A DNA stretch of 64,000 bases from Cepaea nemoralis (GCA_014155875.1 JACEFZ010028317.1:62001-126000), one strand, 5' to 3'; shown: positions 1 to 11,782, counted from the first letter of the stretch. Translations and numbers: made by a program. Notes: generated from the sequence alone by a model not told the origin.

Positions 1-432
1 GACTTATCGCGGAGCTTCTATAATCTGCAAACTCCACGGTTAGAAGATAAATTAATTTGAAGACACATAAAGTAAATATGACAACAAATAGTAGCTAATT
101 GTAAAAGTTATATAATCTATCAAATCAACAATTACCACAGTAATCTCTACAAAAAATTAGCAACATTAAGTAATTAGTCAAAGATGTTCACTCACCTACA
201 TAAAACATGGTTAGAGAAGCAAATTCTAATGAGAAAAAAAAAAAAAAAAAACTATAAAATGTACCTATTCCCAGTTCACTCCAATAAGACTCAACAGTTA
301 GAGTTGCAATTTCTGAAAACAAAAATATAAAAGTAAGAAGTAACTAATCGAAGAAAGTTAATTGCATATCCTTAACAAGACACCGTAATCAACCCCATCA
401 TGTATGTGTGTGGCTGTTTGTAATTTATTTTC
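1..432. other. AT-rich intergenic DNA, no gene seen
   Basis: No frame resembles a protein and no tandem repeat is evident. An uninterrupted A-run lies near 234-251. Confidence 0.5.
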
Positions 433-598
433 AAGTTTACGGTCAGTAGTTTGCTATTGCTTTTGAACGACCGACACTGACACCACTGTATGAAAACCAG
501 CGCAAGGTTATCTGCTTCCAAATCGCCCTCAGCAGTGTTTCGAACGCGGTATGCGGGATTGCGAGTTGCGTTCGTAACCTCTTAGTCACGGTGCCGGT
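433..598 (-). repeat. Degenerate tRNA-derived SINE (family S1)
   Basis: Read on the minus strand this begins with a tRNA-like head (ACCGGCACCGTGACTAAGAGG) and ends with the family core, in which a GGTCGTTC-type block precedes an AGCAATAGCAAACTACTG-type block. The same core recurs near 2236, 3334, 4903, 18439, 47845, 49011, 53224 and 62218. This copy is diverged and lacks a clear tail. Confidence 0.6.
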
Positions 599-825
599 AA
601 CTAATTACACACTTTCACTTATCACACGGTTCGAGGAAGATAAAATAATAATAAGCTGTGATGTCGGTTCCTAGATCAATCAATCAATCAAAATAATAAT
701 AAAAGACAAAATAAGGACTTAAATCTTAGACTACAGTGGGGATAACATACACCACATTCGCACAATATCAGCAGCTAGGTATTTAGTATTTCAGCCAACG
801 TATTATTCACCAAATATAATATACT

Positions 826-1822
826 AGCTGACCCGGCCCGGCTTCGCCCAGGCCCTGGAGGGGATCTATCTATCTATCAGTCTGTCTGTCTGCTTATTTG
901 TCTGTCTGTCTGTCTGGCTGACCCGGCCCGGCTTCACCCAGTCCCTGGTCGGGAGCATCTCTTTTAATTCATATAAGTAGTCATATAAGCTCTCCCGTTC
1001 CCGACTATCTGTTTGTCTGTCTATCTGTCTGTCTGTCTGTCCCGGCCCGGCTTCACCCAGTCCCTGGTGGGGAGCATCTCATTTAATTCATATACGTAGT
1101 CATATAAGCTCTCCCGTTCCCGACTGTCTGTCTGTCTGACCCGGCCCGGCTTCACCCAGTCCCTGGTGGGTAGCATGTCATTTAATTCATATAAGTAGTC
1201 AAATAAGCTTCCGTTCCCGACTATCTGTCTGTCTGTCTATCTATCTGACCCGGCGTGGTTTCGCCCAGCTCCTGGCGCACAGTAACTTAAAAGAATGTCC
1301 TTCCACACACCATTCATTATTTTTAATGAAAACTGTTTTTAATCACCGACATGACAGTTGCTAAGTTCTTTAAGCAGAAAAAGATGGGTTACAATGTTAT
1401 GCATTATGCATTATTTTTATGAAAACTTTGAAAATGCCTTAAAGATTATATCATTATTTATTATAACTCATATACCTGAAAATAACTATAGACAAAGAGT
1501 TTAACAATAGTGCAAGTAAGTCCAACAATATGACTATAAAGTATATAGAAATGTTATTAAAAGTTATGCCCCTTGAAATAACTTTTCTAGAGTGAAGTCC
1601 CTCTGCTATATAGAAATTATATAATGAAAAATGAAAAAGTAAATGTTATTAAATAAGTAGAAGATTTTACACTAAGAAACTATTACAGTCGGTTGCACAG
1701 GAATGAAAGGAAGACGTGTAGAAAATTTCATCTCAATCGGATGTACCGTTATCGAACGCATCCAATACATAGCTAACCACAAACACACAAAGCCACATAC
1801 ACTCTGTTTTATAGATATAGAT
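826..1822 (+). mobile_element. Non-autonomous dispersed element with tandem head repeats
   Basis: The left end reads TACTAGCTGACCCGGC. The right end contains a CTCAATCGGATG-type block, then CA-rich sequence ending TTTTATAGATATAGAT. That start and end combination resembles short non-coding retroelements I recall from invertebrate genomes; the family is not confirmed. The GACCCGGC head recurs about every 100-120 bp (near 831, 921, 1041, 1139 and 1249), separated by (TCTG)n/(TATC)n tracts. No coding frame is present. Confidence 0.4.
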
Positions 1823-2024
1823 AACTCAGCTCTATGCACCTGACGAGATGCAGCGACATATGCCAGGCAAGAGATGGAACAATATCTTGTTTAAGGCTTC
1901 TGTGTTCCAAAAGAAAATATCTATTTGAAGACGTTGGTTACTCTAAAAACTCCTCGGATAGAATATAGTTTCATATTTCTGCAAATGAAAAATTAACTGG
2001 CCGTCATCCTGACTTCAGGAGTCC

Positions 2025-2220
2025 CTGTGGGACAGTGGCCATCAGGTTTGCTGCCAGCAGGTGGTAAGATCTTGGAATCCCGATCTGGGCGGATTTTTTT
2101 TTTAAATGTATCTGGACTCCCAAATCGACCCGGTCTTAAATGGACATTAGGAAATGTTCAGAGAAGTAAAGGCGACCAGTGTGGTCTTGACCATATCACC
2201 AATAGAGATCTGATTTTTTT
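2025..2220 (+). repeat. Possible second tRNA-like SINE
   Basis: The head contains GGGACAGTGGCCATCAGG (A-box-like), then AAGATCTTGGAATCCC (loosely B-box-like), a T-rich stretch and another T-run near 2214. No second copy was found in the window, so this rests on internal-promoter resemblance alone. Confidence 0.22.
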
Positions 2221-2235
2221 TTTTCATATTCTTTT

Positions 2236-2405
2236 TTTTTTAACATGACATCGCTGTCAACGCCAGCACTTTACTGTTGTTGTTGATGTCTTGGCAAGCT
2301 TACGTTCAGTAGTTTGCCATTACTTTCAGAACGACCGCTCCCATACCAACTCGTTAAAACCCAGCGTAACGCGGTCTGCTGCCAAATCGGTCGCAGCTGT
2401 GTTTA
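2236..2405 (-). repeat. tRNA-derived SINE (family S1), partial
   Basis: The plus strand runs from a T-run (the reversed A-tail) through ACATCGCTGTCAACGCCAGC and TTCAGTAGTTTGCCATTAC, matching the core of the full copy at 49011-49254 in reverse complement. The tRNA-like head is lost beyond about 2405. Confidence 0.65.
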
Positions 2406-2479
2406 GAGTCTATACAAATATGCATCTATCACAATACGTCTATTGCACCTCAGGCGTGTAAAATAGTACTTTACAGTCT

Positions 2480-2770
2480 GCACATATATTTCTTATTGCA
2501 TGTCGTATCATTATGCCCTTTATAGCTGAACATATATTTCTTACTGCATGTCGTATCAATACTTACTTTACAGTCTGCACATATATTTCTTATTACATGT
2601 CGTATCATTACGCACTTTATAGTCTGCACATTGATTTCTTATCGCATGTCTATCATTACGTACTTTACAATCTGCACATTGATTCTTTATTGCATGTCTG
2701 TCATTACGCAGTTTTATAGTTTGCACATATATTTCTTTTTTGCATGTCGTATCATTACATGTACATAGAG
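2480..2770. repeat. Minisatellite, period about 49 bp, six units
   Basis: Unit starts with a GCACATATATTTCTTA-type motif at 2480, 2528 (GAACAT variant), 2577, 2626, 2674 and 2723. Units also share a TTGCATGTCGTATCATTACG-type block and differ by scattered substitutions. The short open frames here on both strands are by-products of the repeat. Confidence 0.85.
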
Positions 2771-3330
2771 ACCTTTCTCTGATTGCTTGCATTATTGATG
2801 ATTTGTCAATTTCTTCTTCTGCGGTCGTCTTTCGAGGATCGTGTCACCTCTCGTCAAGCACCCCCTTTGTCAGAGTGTCCGACTTCGGCATGCCTTTGTG
2901 TCAGTTTTGTTTCCTCTAGACAGACTTCATCCACCGTGCCGGGCTCTATCTACCCGTTGGTAAATTTTCTCTTAATAATTTTGTCATGGCAGTGGCTTTA
3001 CGGCCTGCTAAGACCGATTTCCATTTATTGTGTGATTGGTAACGTGCTCACAGAAACTCCCATCTTTTGCCCTTATCTGAGAAAGATAGGTATCCGTTCT
3101 CACTTCCTAAGGCAAGAGATCTGGGACACCGGTAATATCATTTGGCACCAATGGTTCTAGACAAAATTCCCCGCCATTGCTGCGAACAAACCCTGTACTT
3201 ATCAGCCTGATGCAGACATTGTAACTTTTTAGATGTGCTCCGCGGCTCCCCAGATTTGTCCATGTAAAATTGTCCAATACAGGGCAGTCGACACATTTGC
3301 CCTCTAATTGTCAACGACTACTGTATGCTC
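2771..3330. other. Unassigned DNA
   Basis: A 125-codon frame at 2783-3160 has no recognisable domain and shows no splice context that would make it an exon. I see no repeat or RNA gene. Confidence 0.3.
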
Positions 3331-3333
3331 GTC

Positions 3334-3556
3334 TTCTCCGTGGCAAATTGGTTAAGGACGCAGTACGTAATCCCACATACCCGCTTTCGAAACACAGCTG
3401 CGGTGATTTGGCAGCCGACGCCTTGCGTTGGGTTTTTACGAAGTGGTACGGGTGCCGGTCATTCAGAAAGCATTGACAATGGTAACCTTGCCAAGAGATC
3501 ACAACATCAAAAATTGCTGTTGTTGACTGCGACATCCTGCAAAGGATATGCAACTA
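3334..3556 (+). repeat. tRNA-derived SINE (family S1)
   Basis: The head TTCTCCGTGGCAAATTGG fits an A-box-like start. TTTCGAAACAC sits at the expected B-box position. The conserved core (GGTGCCGGTCATTCAGAAAGC) follows, then the 3' signature TCCTGCAAAGGATATGCAACT. The length is close to the 49011 copy. The frames inside it are not genes. Confidence 0.75.
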
Positions 3557-3716
3557 GCTGTATGTTCAGGATGGTATATGCATAAGTGTTTCCGTAGATT
3601 TTTCCCCCTAACGAAAGGCCCTAGTTCACACCAAAGCCAGCTGTTGCTTAGCACACGCATTCGATAAAACTGCACAGCTAATTAAGCACCACAGATTCGT
3701 GATAGTAGTAAGACGC

Positions 3717-4039
3717 GCAGACAGAAAAACCAATGAGAAAGTCCTACAAGAAACAAATTAAACTGTAAACTGATTAGAGAAATTAGACGTAATCAGTCAA
3801 GATTCAAGATTTTTTGGACACGTTATGAGAAGAAATAAACTAGAAAACTTAGTGACATCTGGCAAGATTGAGTTGGGGGGGGGGGGGGGGGGGGAACAAC
3901 AAAGAGAAAGGCAGAAGATAAATCTGAATGGTTTTGCTCACATGGCAAACACCGAGCTGATATACAATTCTGGTGATCGTGTAGGATGGCGAAACATGAC
4001 TGTACTGGCTTATCGGTATGGCACATGATGATGATGATG
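3717..4039 (+). mobile_element. 5'-truncated RTE-like LINE, C-terminal end and 3' tail
   Basis: The conceptual product is the extreme C-terminus of a LINE reverse transcriptase polyprotein: a GHVMRRNKLENLVTSGKIE block, a GRQ-type basic stretch, then a W-rich terminus ending in HAYRHGT-like residues. RTE/BovB-type elements carry comparable GKIEGKR-GRQR tails. A run of 20 G (3875-3894) breaks the frame. The element ends in (ATG)n at 4025-4039, as do sister copies at 23428-24006, 47545-47745 and 51980-54445. It is a dead-on-arrival copy. Confidence 0.75.
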
Positions 4040-4572
4040 TTCACCTTTGATGTGGTTAGATCACTTGATCAACATAGTTTGAGTCAAGAATGGACATCAC
4101 AGCACTCGAGATATTCCCATACGTCCCTCGCCCACATTGTCAACTACCAGCGAAAAATCCATATACTAAAGTTAACAGCTGCAGACTGATTATGTGTCCT
4201 CATTTTTCCTCGGAATACTAAGTGTCAACTAGATCCTAGGGTACCACTAGAAATAAATTAAATGCTCTGAGAAAATAAAGAAGAAATGAAAGCCACAGGA
4301 CACCATACAATGTGAAAATCGAAAAGCCGTTGTGGGGTTACAGAAACAGACGGAAACTGGACCATGTAGATATTTTACATAATTATGCCGACATTGTTAA
4401 CGGGTTAACTAGTTTATTTGTATACGCACACAATTTTTTAACTCGCTTTTTTTTACGGTTTTTTTTTCCATGGTCGACAATAACTTTCATTACACACACA
4501 CGCGCGCGTGCGCGTCCACGAACACAATCTAGTCAAGTAACTCGAACGCACACGCACGCGTGCACACAAAAC
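4040..4572. other. Unassigned DNA with CA/CG microsatellite
   Basis: No gene is seen. Alternating CA/CG dinucleotides occupy about 4492-4566. Confidence 0.4.
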
Positions 4573-5278
4573 AGTTAGGTAATTTGAAATCCCACATTTT
4601 TAATAGTCAGGTAAACCAAAATTTCATTTTATTAAACACAAGTAACTCGAAATTTCATTTTATAAAGACAAATAACCTGAAGTTTCATTCGATAACAGAA
4701 GAGTAACTCGAAATTTCTTTTATAATAGACTATTGACCCGAAATTTCATTTTATAATTGACAAGTAACCCGAAATTTTACATTATAATAGACAGGTAATC
4801 CGAGATTTCATTTTATAATAGACAAGTAAAACGAAATCACATCTTTTAATAGCCAAGAAACCTGAAATTACATTTTTCATTAGTAAATTCACTCGAAATC
4901 GCCTGCTCCGTGGCGAAGGTGTTATGGACGAAGTTCGTAATCCCGCATACCGCATTCGAAGCACAGCTGTGTTGGTTTTTTTTGTTTTTTTTAATGAAAT
5001 GTTATGAGTGCCGGTCGTTTAGAAAGCAATGGCAAACTACTGAACGTAACTTACCCAGGAATCACGAACAGCCAAAGATTTCTAGAGTTGACTGCTACGT
5101 CCATAAAGGATATGCAACTAACTAATAATCGCAAAACGAGGAAATAACTAGACATGTCATTTTATAATAGACAAGTATCTCGAAATCGCATCTTATAATA
5201 GGCAAGTAACTAAAGATTTCATTTTATAATTGTCAAGTAACCCGAAATGTCATTTTATAATAGGCAAATAATTTGCGA
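4573..5278. repeat. Degenerate AT-rich minisatellite, period about 38 bp
   Basis: Recurring modules combine AAATTTCATTTTATAATAGA with CAAGTAACCCG-type blocks. About 10 units lie left of 4902 and about 4 right of 5125. The array is split by a SINE. Unit divergence indicates an old array. Confidence 0.7.
4903..5124 (+). repeat. tRNA-derived SINE (family S1) inserted in minisatellite
   Basis: The head CTCCGTGGCGAAGGTGTTATG is followed by the core GAGTGCCGGTCGTTTAGAAA and the terminal AAAGGATATGCAACTAAC. The same 38-bp repeat lies on both sides, so the SINE entered a pre-existing array. A short AATCGC flanks both ends and may be the target duplication. Confidence 0.72.
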
Positions 5279-5641
5279 TCCCTCCGAGTAAAAACAACCT
5301 CACGACCCTCTTGGATGTAGCTGATGGGAGTAACACGTTAAGAACCACTGCACTATAATTTAGCCAAAGAGAGGAAACCCTGGAAGTACACGGCAGAAGG
5401 CGTCTGTGTTGCTGCCAAACCATGGAGACGCCATATCAGTGTGTAATATATTGTGCCATAAATCCCTAATGATGTTAGTTGCTTATCAGCGGGGGTCACA
5501 GTTCGTGTTCAAATAGGACTTCTATCCGAATTTGAGGTTATGTGCGTTTATAACTGCAATAAGATACAAAAGCATATGCTGCTGGTTTAAAGGAGTGGGA
5601 CAGAATAATTAATCTTGGTTATATACTGTAGCAATCGGGAC

Positions 5642-5650
5642 TTTAAATAG
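5642..5650 (+). promoter_or_regulatory. Candidate TATA-like element of the LRR gene
   Basis: TTTAAATAG lies about 430 bp upstream of the predicted start codon, and would place a transcript start near 5670-5680. This is a guess from position only; many invertebrate promoters have no TATA box. Confidence 0.2.
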
Positions 5651-5689
5651 AGCATACGTCTATATATGAATAGTACACGATTTGTCTTT

Positions 5690-6055
5690 TCGGTTTAATC
5701 GGTTCTGGAGATCTGTGAAATCATGTCTGTTTTACTGGAGATAATCCTAGTCTGTGAGAGGTTGGTGAAGTCTTACTGGAGACCCTCTGATTCAGCGAGA
5801 GATTTGTGAAGCATATTTGCTTTACTAGAGATCATCATAGACAGCAGAAGATCGTTCAATTCATTGTTCTACTGGAAACTGTCAGTGTCTCCAAATGATC
5901 GGCGAAACCGTTGCTGTTCTACCGAGAGATTTTCACTGAAGACCCCCTGACTCAGCAGGAGATAGGAGAAACCATTGAAGTTCTACTGAAGACCCACAGA
6001 GTCTGCGGGAGATCGGACAGATTATAGCTGTTCTTTTGGAGAATCTTTGAGCCGT
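5690..6055 (+). repeat. Degenerate tandem repeat in the LRR gene 5' flank or 5' UTR
   Basis: About seven diverged units of 45-70 bp alternate a GTTCTACTGGAGAC-like block with a CAGCGGGAGATCGG-like block. Examples start near 5700, 5755, 5810, 5855, 5905, 5955 and 6005. It ends about 25 bp before the predicted ATG, so it is probably transcribed as 5' UTR. Confidence 0.5.
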
Positions 6056-6078
6056 ATCTTCCCTAAAGGTCAGCAAAG

Positions 6079-6174
6079 ATGAAGTGTGTCGGCTACATGA
6101 GTCTCTGGTTGTGCGTACTTTGCGTCAGTTTTGACTCACGGGTAATGGCTCAGACTTGCCCATACACACATCCG
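6079..6174 (+). CDS. LRR protein gene, exon 1 (signal peptide)
   Basis: The ATG at 6079 follows AGCAAAG and opens 32 codons. The peptide has a short basic start and a hydrophobic core (LWLCVLCVSF), then a polar region with AQTC, fitting a cleavable secretion signal. It ends exactly at a donor, CCG|GTAAGC (6175). Cys27 is the first cysteine of an LRR N-terminal cap whose other cysteines lie in exon 2, which ties the two exons together. The junction is phase 0. The exon was recognised by combining the signal peptide, the donor and the cysteine spacing; no transcript evidence is available. Confidence 0.68.
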
Positions 6175-6310
6175 GTAAGCTTTGATTTTATTTATTTATT
6201 TATTTATTTATTGTAAATTGTTTATACTTTAATAGTCACAACTTAGCGTGTTTGAACTGTATTTGTTTGGGATCACGCTAGCAGTTTTTATCTGCCGATG
6301 ACGTTTGTTT

Positions 6311-6984
6311 CATCTCATCTCATCATGTTCCTCTTGTACCTTGCGGTGTCGAGGTGAAGTATAAACTGCGGGAGAGTGCCCGCTTATGGGCTTCATGTAT
6401 CGATATTCCCATGGACTCTGTTATTCCCTGCGACAATCGTTCACGTGGTCGGCCTCTTCCTCTGCTTCCCTCTGGTCTGTACATCATTGCTTGTTGGGGT
6501 ATACTGTTAGTTGGTAACCTACTTGCATGGCCAAACCATTGACTTGCTGCTTCCTAATAAAATCTAGTGCAGCTATAACCACCACTTCAGTCCTGATTTA
6601 TTCATTTCTGATCTTATCTTTTCTTGATGCATTGAGTATTCTTCTCAGTAATCTCATTTCTGTTGTTGTGATTTTTCTTTTCTCTTTTTCTGTCATTGTC
6701 CAGGTTTGGCATTGTTAACATAGAGTTGGTAGGAAGATTGTGTTGTAAAGTGCTTTCTTAGCAGTTATTGATAAATGTTTGTTCTTTAGTATTGGTGCCA
6801 TTTGTCCAATAAGTTGGTTTGCCTTATTGCATCTATTTTCGATCTCGTCTTCTGATTTGCCATTTTATGATATTATACTTCCTAGGTACTTGAAGCTCTT
6901 TACTTGTTTTAAGGGATGTTCGTTTAGGTGAATCGTTGTTGTTTTATCTTCTTTAGCTCTGTTTTTGTCAAAGACTGCAACATA
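6311..6984 (-). mobile_element. RTE-like LINE, 3' part (left half of split copy)
   Basis: Read on the minus strand from 6984, the conceptual frame gives FDKNRAKEDKT, then KSFKYLGSIIS, then a basic RGRGRPRERL-type tail and a short (ATGAG)n end at 6311-6327. These are the post-palm and C-terminal segments of a LINE polyprotein. The missing upstream part resumes at 13113, where the frame ends at the preceding residues (EHNMKISTS). The 6.1 kb between is a later insertion. Stops and frameshifts are present. Confidence 0.75.
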
Positions 6985-8806
6985 AGGGCCGGAGGTCTGC
7001 CTCAAGATAGAACACCACCGGGAAGAGTGGTCAACCTCAAAGAGATAGCGGTGATACAGTGCCCCGATATAAGGGCGGGGTAGGTGATAGAATGGGGGAC
7101 TATTAACTAGTTCTCTCAAGAGACACGGAGACGTTGAACAGATAGCTAGCACTCTGGAATCACGCATACGGGATCGCCACGATTGCCACTCAACCAAAGA
7201 CAGCTAATGTCAGCGTGCCAAGTGGAACGGCACGCAGAAAGCCGAAGGACACATCAAGGTCCTTCCGCGTGGTGTGTGACCACGCGAGCCAACTAGTCAG
7301 ACTGGGGACTGACATTGTAGGGAGCACCTCGTGTAGCGTTGATAGGAGTTTTGTGTAGCCAAATAGATAGAAATAGCATTAGAGTTTAGAAAACTAGTGA
7401 TAGGCAATGCTGTGGCTTTGTGTGTGGTTTGATAGCGACTGTTATATACTTGTAAAGAGCCAACGGCAATAAAATGTACCATTTATTTCCTCTCACACGA
7501 CTTGCAAGTTTTTGTGTGGTGTGGGAGAAGTAATCCGATGATGCTTGACACATGAGTTGTTGACAGGCAAGGATTAATGTGGTGTCAGAAGTGTGGCTTG
7601 GACGAAAGTTCAAGCTAATACACCGACCCACGGCTCTTGACTAAGGTTGCAAATAGTGAAGTAGTGAATTTAATTTGTGTCAGTGACGATGACGTGTGCA
7701 GACTAGGACAAGTTGCGAGCTAAACTGTGCCTATCGTGACGAAATAATGCTTATTTGTGTTTATTAAGATATTATTTACTTAAATCATGTGTTCTTCAAA
7801 GTTGTAAGTATTGATATTATTATTTTCTTTATTTATTCATGTAATTATTCATGTAATTATTTGTATATTTATGAATAACTATCAAAAATGATTCTTGGCG
7901 GAGCGATACACAGCCAGCAACATTATCGATTTTTGGAAGCTAAAAATAGCGCTGCGTCTCTGACGTGTTACGATTGACCAGCGGTTGTTCCACGCCATTG
8001 GCATTCAGCATCTGAATGTTTACAACTCGGTAAGCTGCTGCCCGCCTGAATCGTTGCTTTATATTACCTATTATTTGTTTATTTGAGTTAGTAATTGAAT
8101 ATATTTGTTTATTTAAACAATATTAATATATTTTTATTATCTCAAAGCAGTTATTGAATTTTTTTTCCGTACTTTTTCTTGTGTTTACCGTCACGAGGGC
8201 ACTACTTTCGGCCATGCAAATTAGACTTGGTCTGCACAACACTTGCATAGATTAAATTAGGTTAGTGACGAAAGGCATAAAAAAGTTAGAACGAAGACAG
8301 GACATTGACAATTTAATATTAAGTTAACTATATTCTTTTTTTTTTGTGGGCATGTCATGGTGATGTATCAAATTGTCGAATAATATGTCGGTTACTATTT
8401 GTTAATTGTTGCTGCTCTGTAAACCAGGGTGAACAACAGCTGAATAGAAGATTCGTGTGTGTGCGAAGTACCAAACAGGTGACCTAATTAGAAAACTCGT
8501 GTCTGTGCCGAAGTGGCAAAGAAGGTGACCTGCGTTACCGGAGTGTGTTCCCTGATTCTCGGGAACATTAAGTTGAGTATACTCAATATTTTTTTTGGCA
8601 TGCAATGTGATTAATAGTGCATCTCTTTTTCAGCTTGTGATGCATTAGCATATTTTTGGGCTCTGTTTTTTCAGGATTAAATTTTTCAGGGCATATACAA
8701 AGAGTACAATTTGCAGTGCTCAGATATTAACAAACATAACATATCAAAGAAAAATAAGTGAATAAAGAGGTCAGTGTAGGTCAACGCTAGCTATTTACCT
8801 AACATC

Positions 8807-9796
8807 ATGGCTACTTTAGCTGATTTCGTAAAAGCAGGCAAAGAAATGCAATACACAGGTAAAGAGCTAGAAGAATATGCTGATAAGAAATTTAAAGAAG
8901 CAAAGGATGCAGAAAGAGATGAACGCGCTCGAGAAAGACAACACCTAAAGGAGATTGCAGAACTAGCTGAGATAACAAAACAAAAACAGCTAGAAGATGA
9001 CAAGCAGATTAAACAACAACAGTTAGAACATGATAAGGAAATGAAACAAAAGGAACTAGAATTCAAACAGAAGCAATTAGATCAGGAAAAGAATTAAACA
9101 AAAGAATTAGATCTAAAGCAAAAAGAGATAGATGAAATGGCAAGAGTTAAGGAAAAACAAATTCAAGTAGAATCAGAGACACAGTTAAAGATGAAAGGTA
9201 TGGATGTAGACTCACACGCAGAAATCTCTGCCACTAAACTAAAAAGTCAACAAGAAGAAAATAAGTTCAACAAATACAAGAATATTATCAAACCATATTG
9301 TAAAGAAGATTCCATATCAGCCTGGACAGAAAATGTCGAGTATCAGTTTAAATATCATCAAGTTCCAATAGAGATGTGGGCTATGATTTATATGAAGAAC
9401 CTGAGTGGTGAGCCCCTTAAAGTGATAGAATCTATACCATCTGATCTTAGATCTAACTATCAATACATACATGATAGGATAATGCAACACTTTTTACTTG
9501 ATGCCCCTGGGTATCAGGTTCAGTTCTCAAATTTAAAACCTAAACCTAGTGAGACTTTCATTGATTACGTCTCAAATGTTCAGAGTGTACTAGATAGGTG
9601 GCTTAAAGCAGCTAACATAGGAAAAGACTTTGATAGACTGAAAAATTTAATAGCCATGGATAAAGTCATATCCACTATACCATCTCCTTTTGCTAAATTT
9701 TTGCAGCAGTCAGACATTGAGAACATAGAGCAGTTCGAAAAGAAAGGATCTGCATATTTTTCTTCAAACAGAGATATTTTTCAAGACCTCAAATGA
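8807..9796 (+). pseudogene. Gag of the Gmr1-like element, with internal stop
   Basis: One frame of 330 codons is broken by a single TAA at 9095-9097; both sides are in the same frame, consistent with a CAA-to-TAA change. Residues 1-120 are a Lys/Glu/Gln-rich coiled coil. The second half is a capsid-like region with YQVQFSNLKPKPSETF and a VLDRWLKAANI helix. This resembles the Gmr1-type Gag family from which vertebrate SCAN domains are thought to derive. The frame ends at 9796, and pol continues in the +1 frame after a T-run at 9777-9781. That could be programmed or a decay indel. Confidence 0.7.
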
Positions 9797-9815
9797 CTCT
9801 GAAGTAGTTTCTTTT

Positions 9816-11759
9816 GTGAAAGACCAACCTAAAAACTATCAGAGTAAGGGAAAACCCTTTCAGAAAACCGACAAGAAAGATAGGAATGTGTCAAAATGTA
9901 TTTACTGTCAACTTTTCCATGACACTTATTCTATGTGTGACAAATCGCCAAATTATCCGGCGCATCTTGAAAATGTTATTAAGAAGCAACAAAACAAAAG
10001 ATCTGCATACAGGCGTGCAATCAAATGCTTCTTTTGTTCCAGCTACGGCCATTATTCAAATAAGTGCCTGGGCCGCCAACGTATGAAAGCCAACAATGCT
10101 ATTTTGATTGATACATCTTCTGATAGTGGTAGTGAGACTGAGTGTGAGATTGAAAATGTATTACCTTTCAAGCAATCTGAAGATGTCTGTTGTGTGAACG
10201 ATGTATTAAGCTTTGAAAATTGTGTCCAATGTCACCAATTTCATGCAGACGGAAAATTAGAATGTGGGCATTTTGTAACATCCTCCGTAGAGAATGCAAA
10301 TGCAGTTATAGCCTCCAGAGGCAATCTATTGTTTCACTCTGCAATGGTCAATGAGAAGCCATGCCGATGTTTGCTTGACAGTGGGAGCACTATTATTGGT
10401 GTGAAAAAGGAACTTGTTAATCCAAAGGATTATACTGGTGACTCTGTAAAATGCCGGACTTTTTCTGGTAATATAGAAACCTATCCTCTGGCAAGAGCCC
10501 ATATAAACACCCCGTTCCTTTCTGGTACATTTACTCGTGCAATACTAGACAACCCTTGTGCTGATTTAATTCTTGGGTGTCTACCCCAGCTAAGGCACTG
10601 TACAGATGAAGAAATATCTGTCTGGGAGGAGAAGAATGGTTACACTCCAGTGAACAGTGCAGATATCCTCGGACATCACAGTCCTGACAAAGGTGCTAGA
10701 CCCATAACACTTGAAACTGATCAATACGTAATGGTGCTACTACCAGACAAGCATAATAAAATGTTAACTTCATGGCAATGGCCTTTCAAGGTGATACAAC
10801 AACTTTCAGATGTTGACTATGAAATATCAATAAACGGACACTTAAAGATATTCCATGTCAACATGCTGAAACCTTACTTTTCACGACAAGAGACAGATGT
10901 AGAGACAGACGAACACAGTGCACCCACACCTAGTGATCAGACGACAGACATACACAACGCAACTACACTAGTTAGCGAGACTGGCAAATCCGACGAGATC
11001 CATACACCTAGTGAGCTTACAGAATACGCACTTAGCACCACCACCGTACTGAATCAGGTAGACGACGACGGAATGGAACTACCTGTTCCCATTGTAGACA
11101 AGACTGCGACAATGGATAGCATACAGATAGAACAGGGACTAACAGACAGTCAACGACGACAATTAGTACAATTAGTGACAGAGTACAAAGACATATTTTC
11201 TGACATTCCAGGTAGGACGGACAGAATCGAGCACTCCATTCTTCTTTCGGACTCTAAGCCTATTAAATGCAGGCCGTACTCTATCCCACTCAGCTATAGA
11301 GAAAGTCTAAATAAGGAAATTCTTAATTTAGAAGCTAGTGGGATCATCCAGAAATCTACATCTGAGTACTCCTTTCCAATCGTCCTAGTTAAGAAAAAAG
11401 ACTCCACAATTCGTCTGTGTGTGGACTATCGAAAACTCAATAACGTCACCAAGATCGACGCAGAACCAATTCCTTCCTGCGAAGATCTTATTCTTGACAT
11501 GTCCACCTCCAAAATCTTTTCTAAATTAGATCTTACTAAGGGATATTGGCAGGTCCCTATGCAGACTCAATCCATTCATCTTACTGCTTTTTCAACTCCT
11601 TTAGGACTTTACGAGTGGCGTTTTCTTCCTTTCGGACTTCGAAATGCTCCTGCCACTTTCGTACGCTTAACTAGAGATCTACTGCATGGAGTGACGAATA
11701 CAGTGACTTATATAGATGATATATGTGTCCATACTGATGACTGGACAACACCTTACTGA
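9816..11759 (+). pseudogene. Pol N-terminal part: zinc knuckle, protease, GPY/F-like tail, RT
   Basis: The open frame extends upstream of 9816 into the Gag overlap. A zinc knuckle (C-x2-C-x4-H-x4-C, CFFCSSYGHYSNKC) lies at 10023-10067, after a looser Cys cluster. The aspartic protease motif LLDSGST is at about 10371-10391, with a downstream LILG. A VMVLLPDKHNK to HVNMLKPYF segment (about 10715-10890) is the GPY/F-type end of an integrase, here upstream of RT. RT motifs KLDLTKGYWQV (about 11521) and YIDD (11709-11720) follow. The integrase HHCC finger and DDE core are absent between protease and GPY/F, implying an internal deletion near 10640-10715. A frameshift about 11740-11760 ends the frame. 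Confidence 0.75.
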
Positions 11760-11782
11760 AACTGAGACATGTCTTTGATAGG

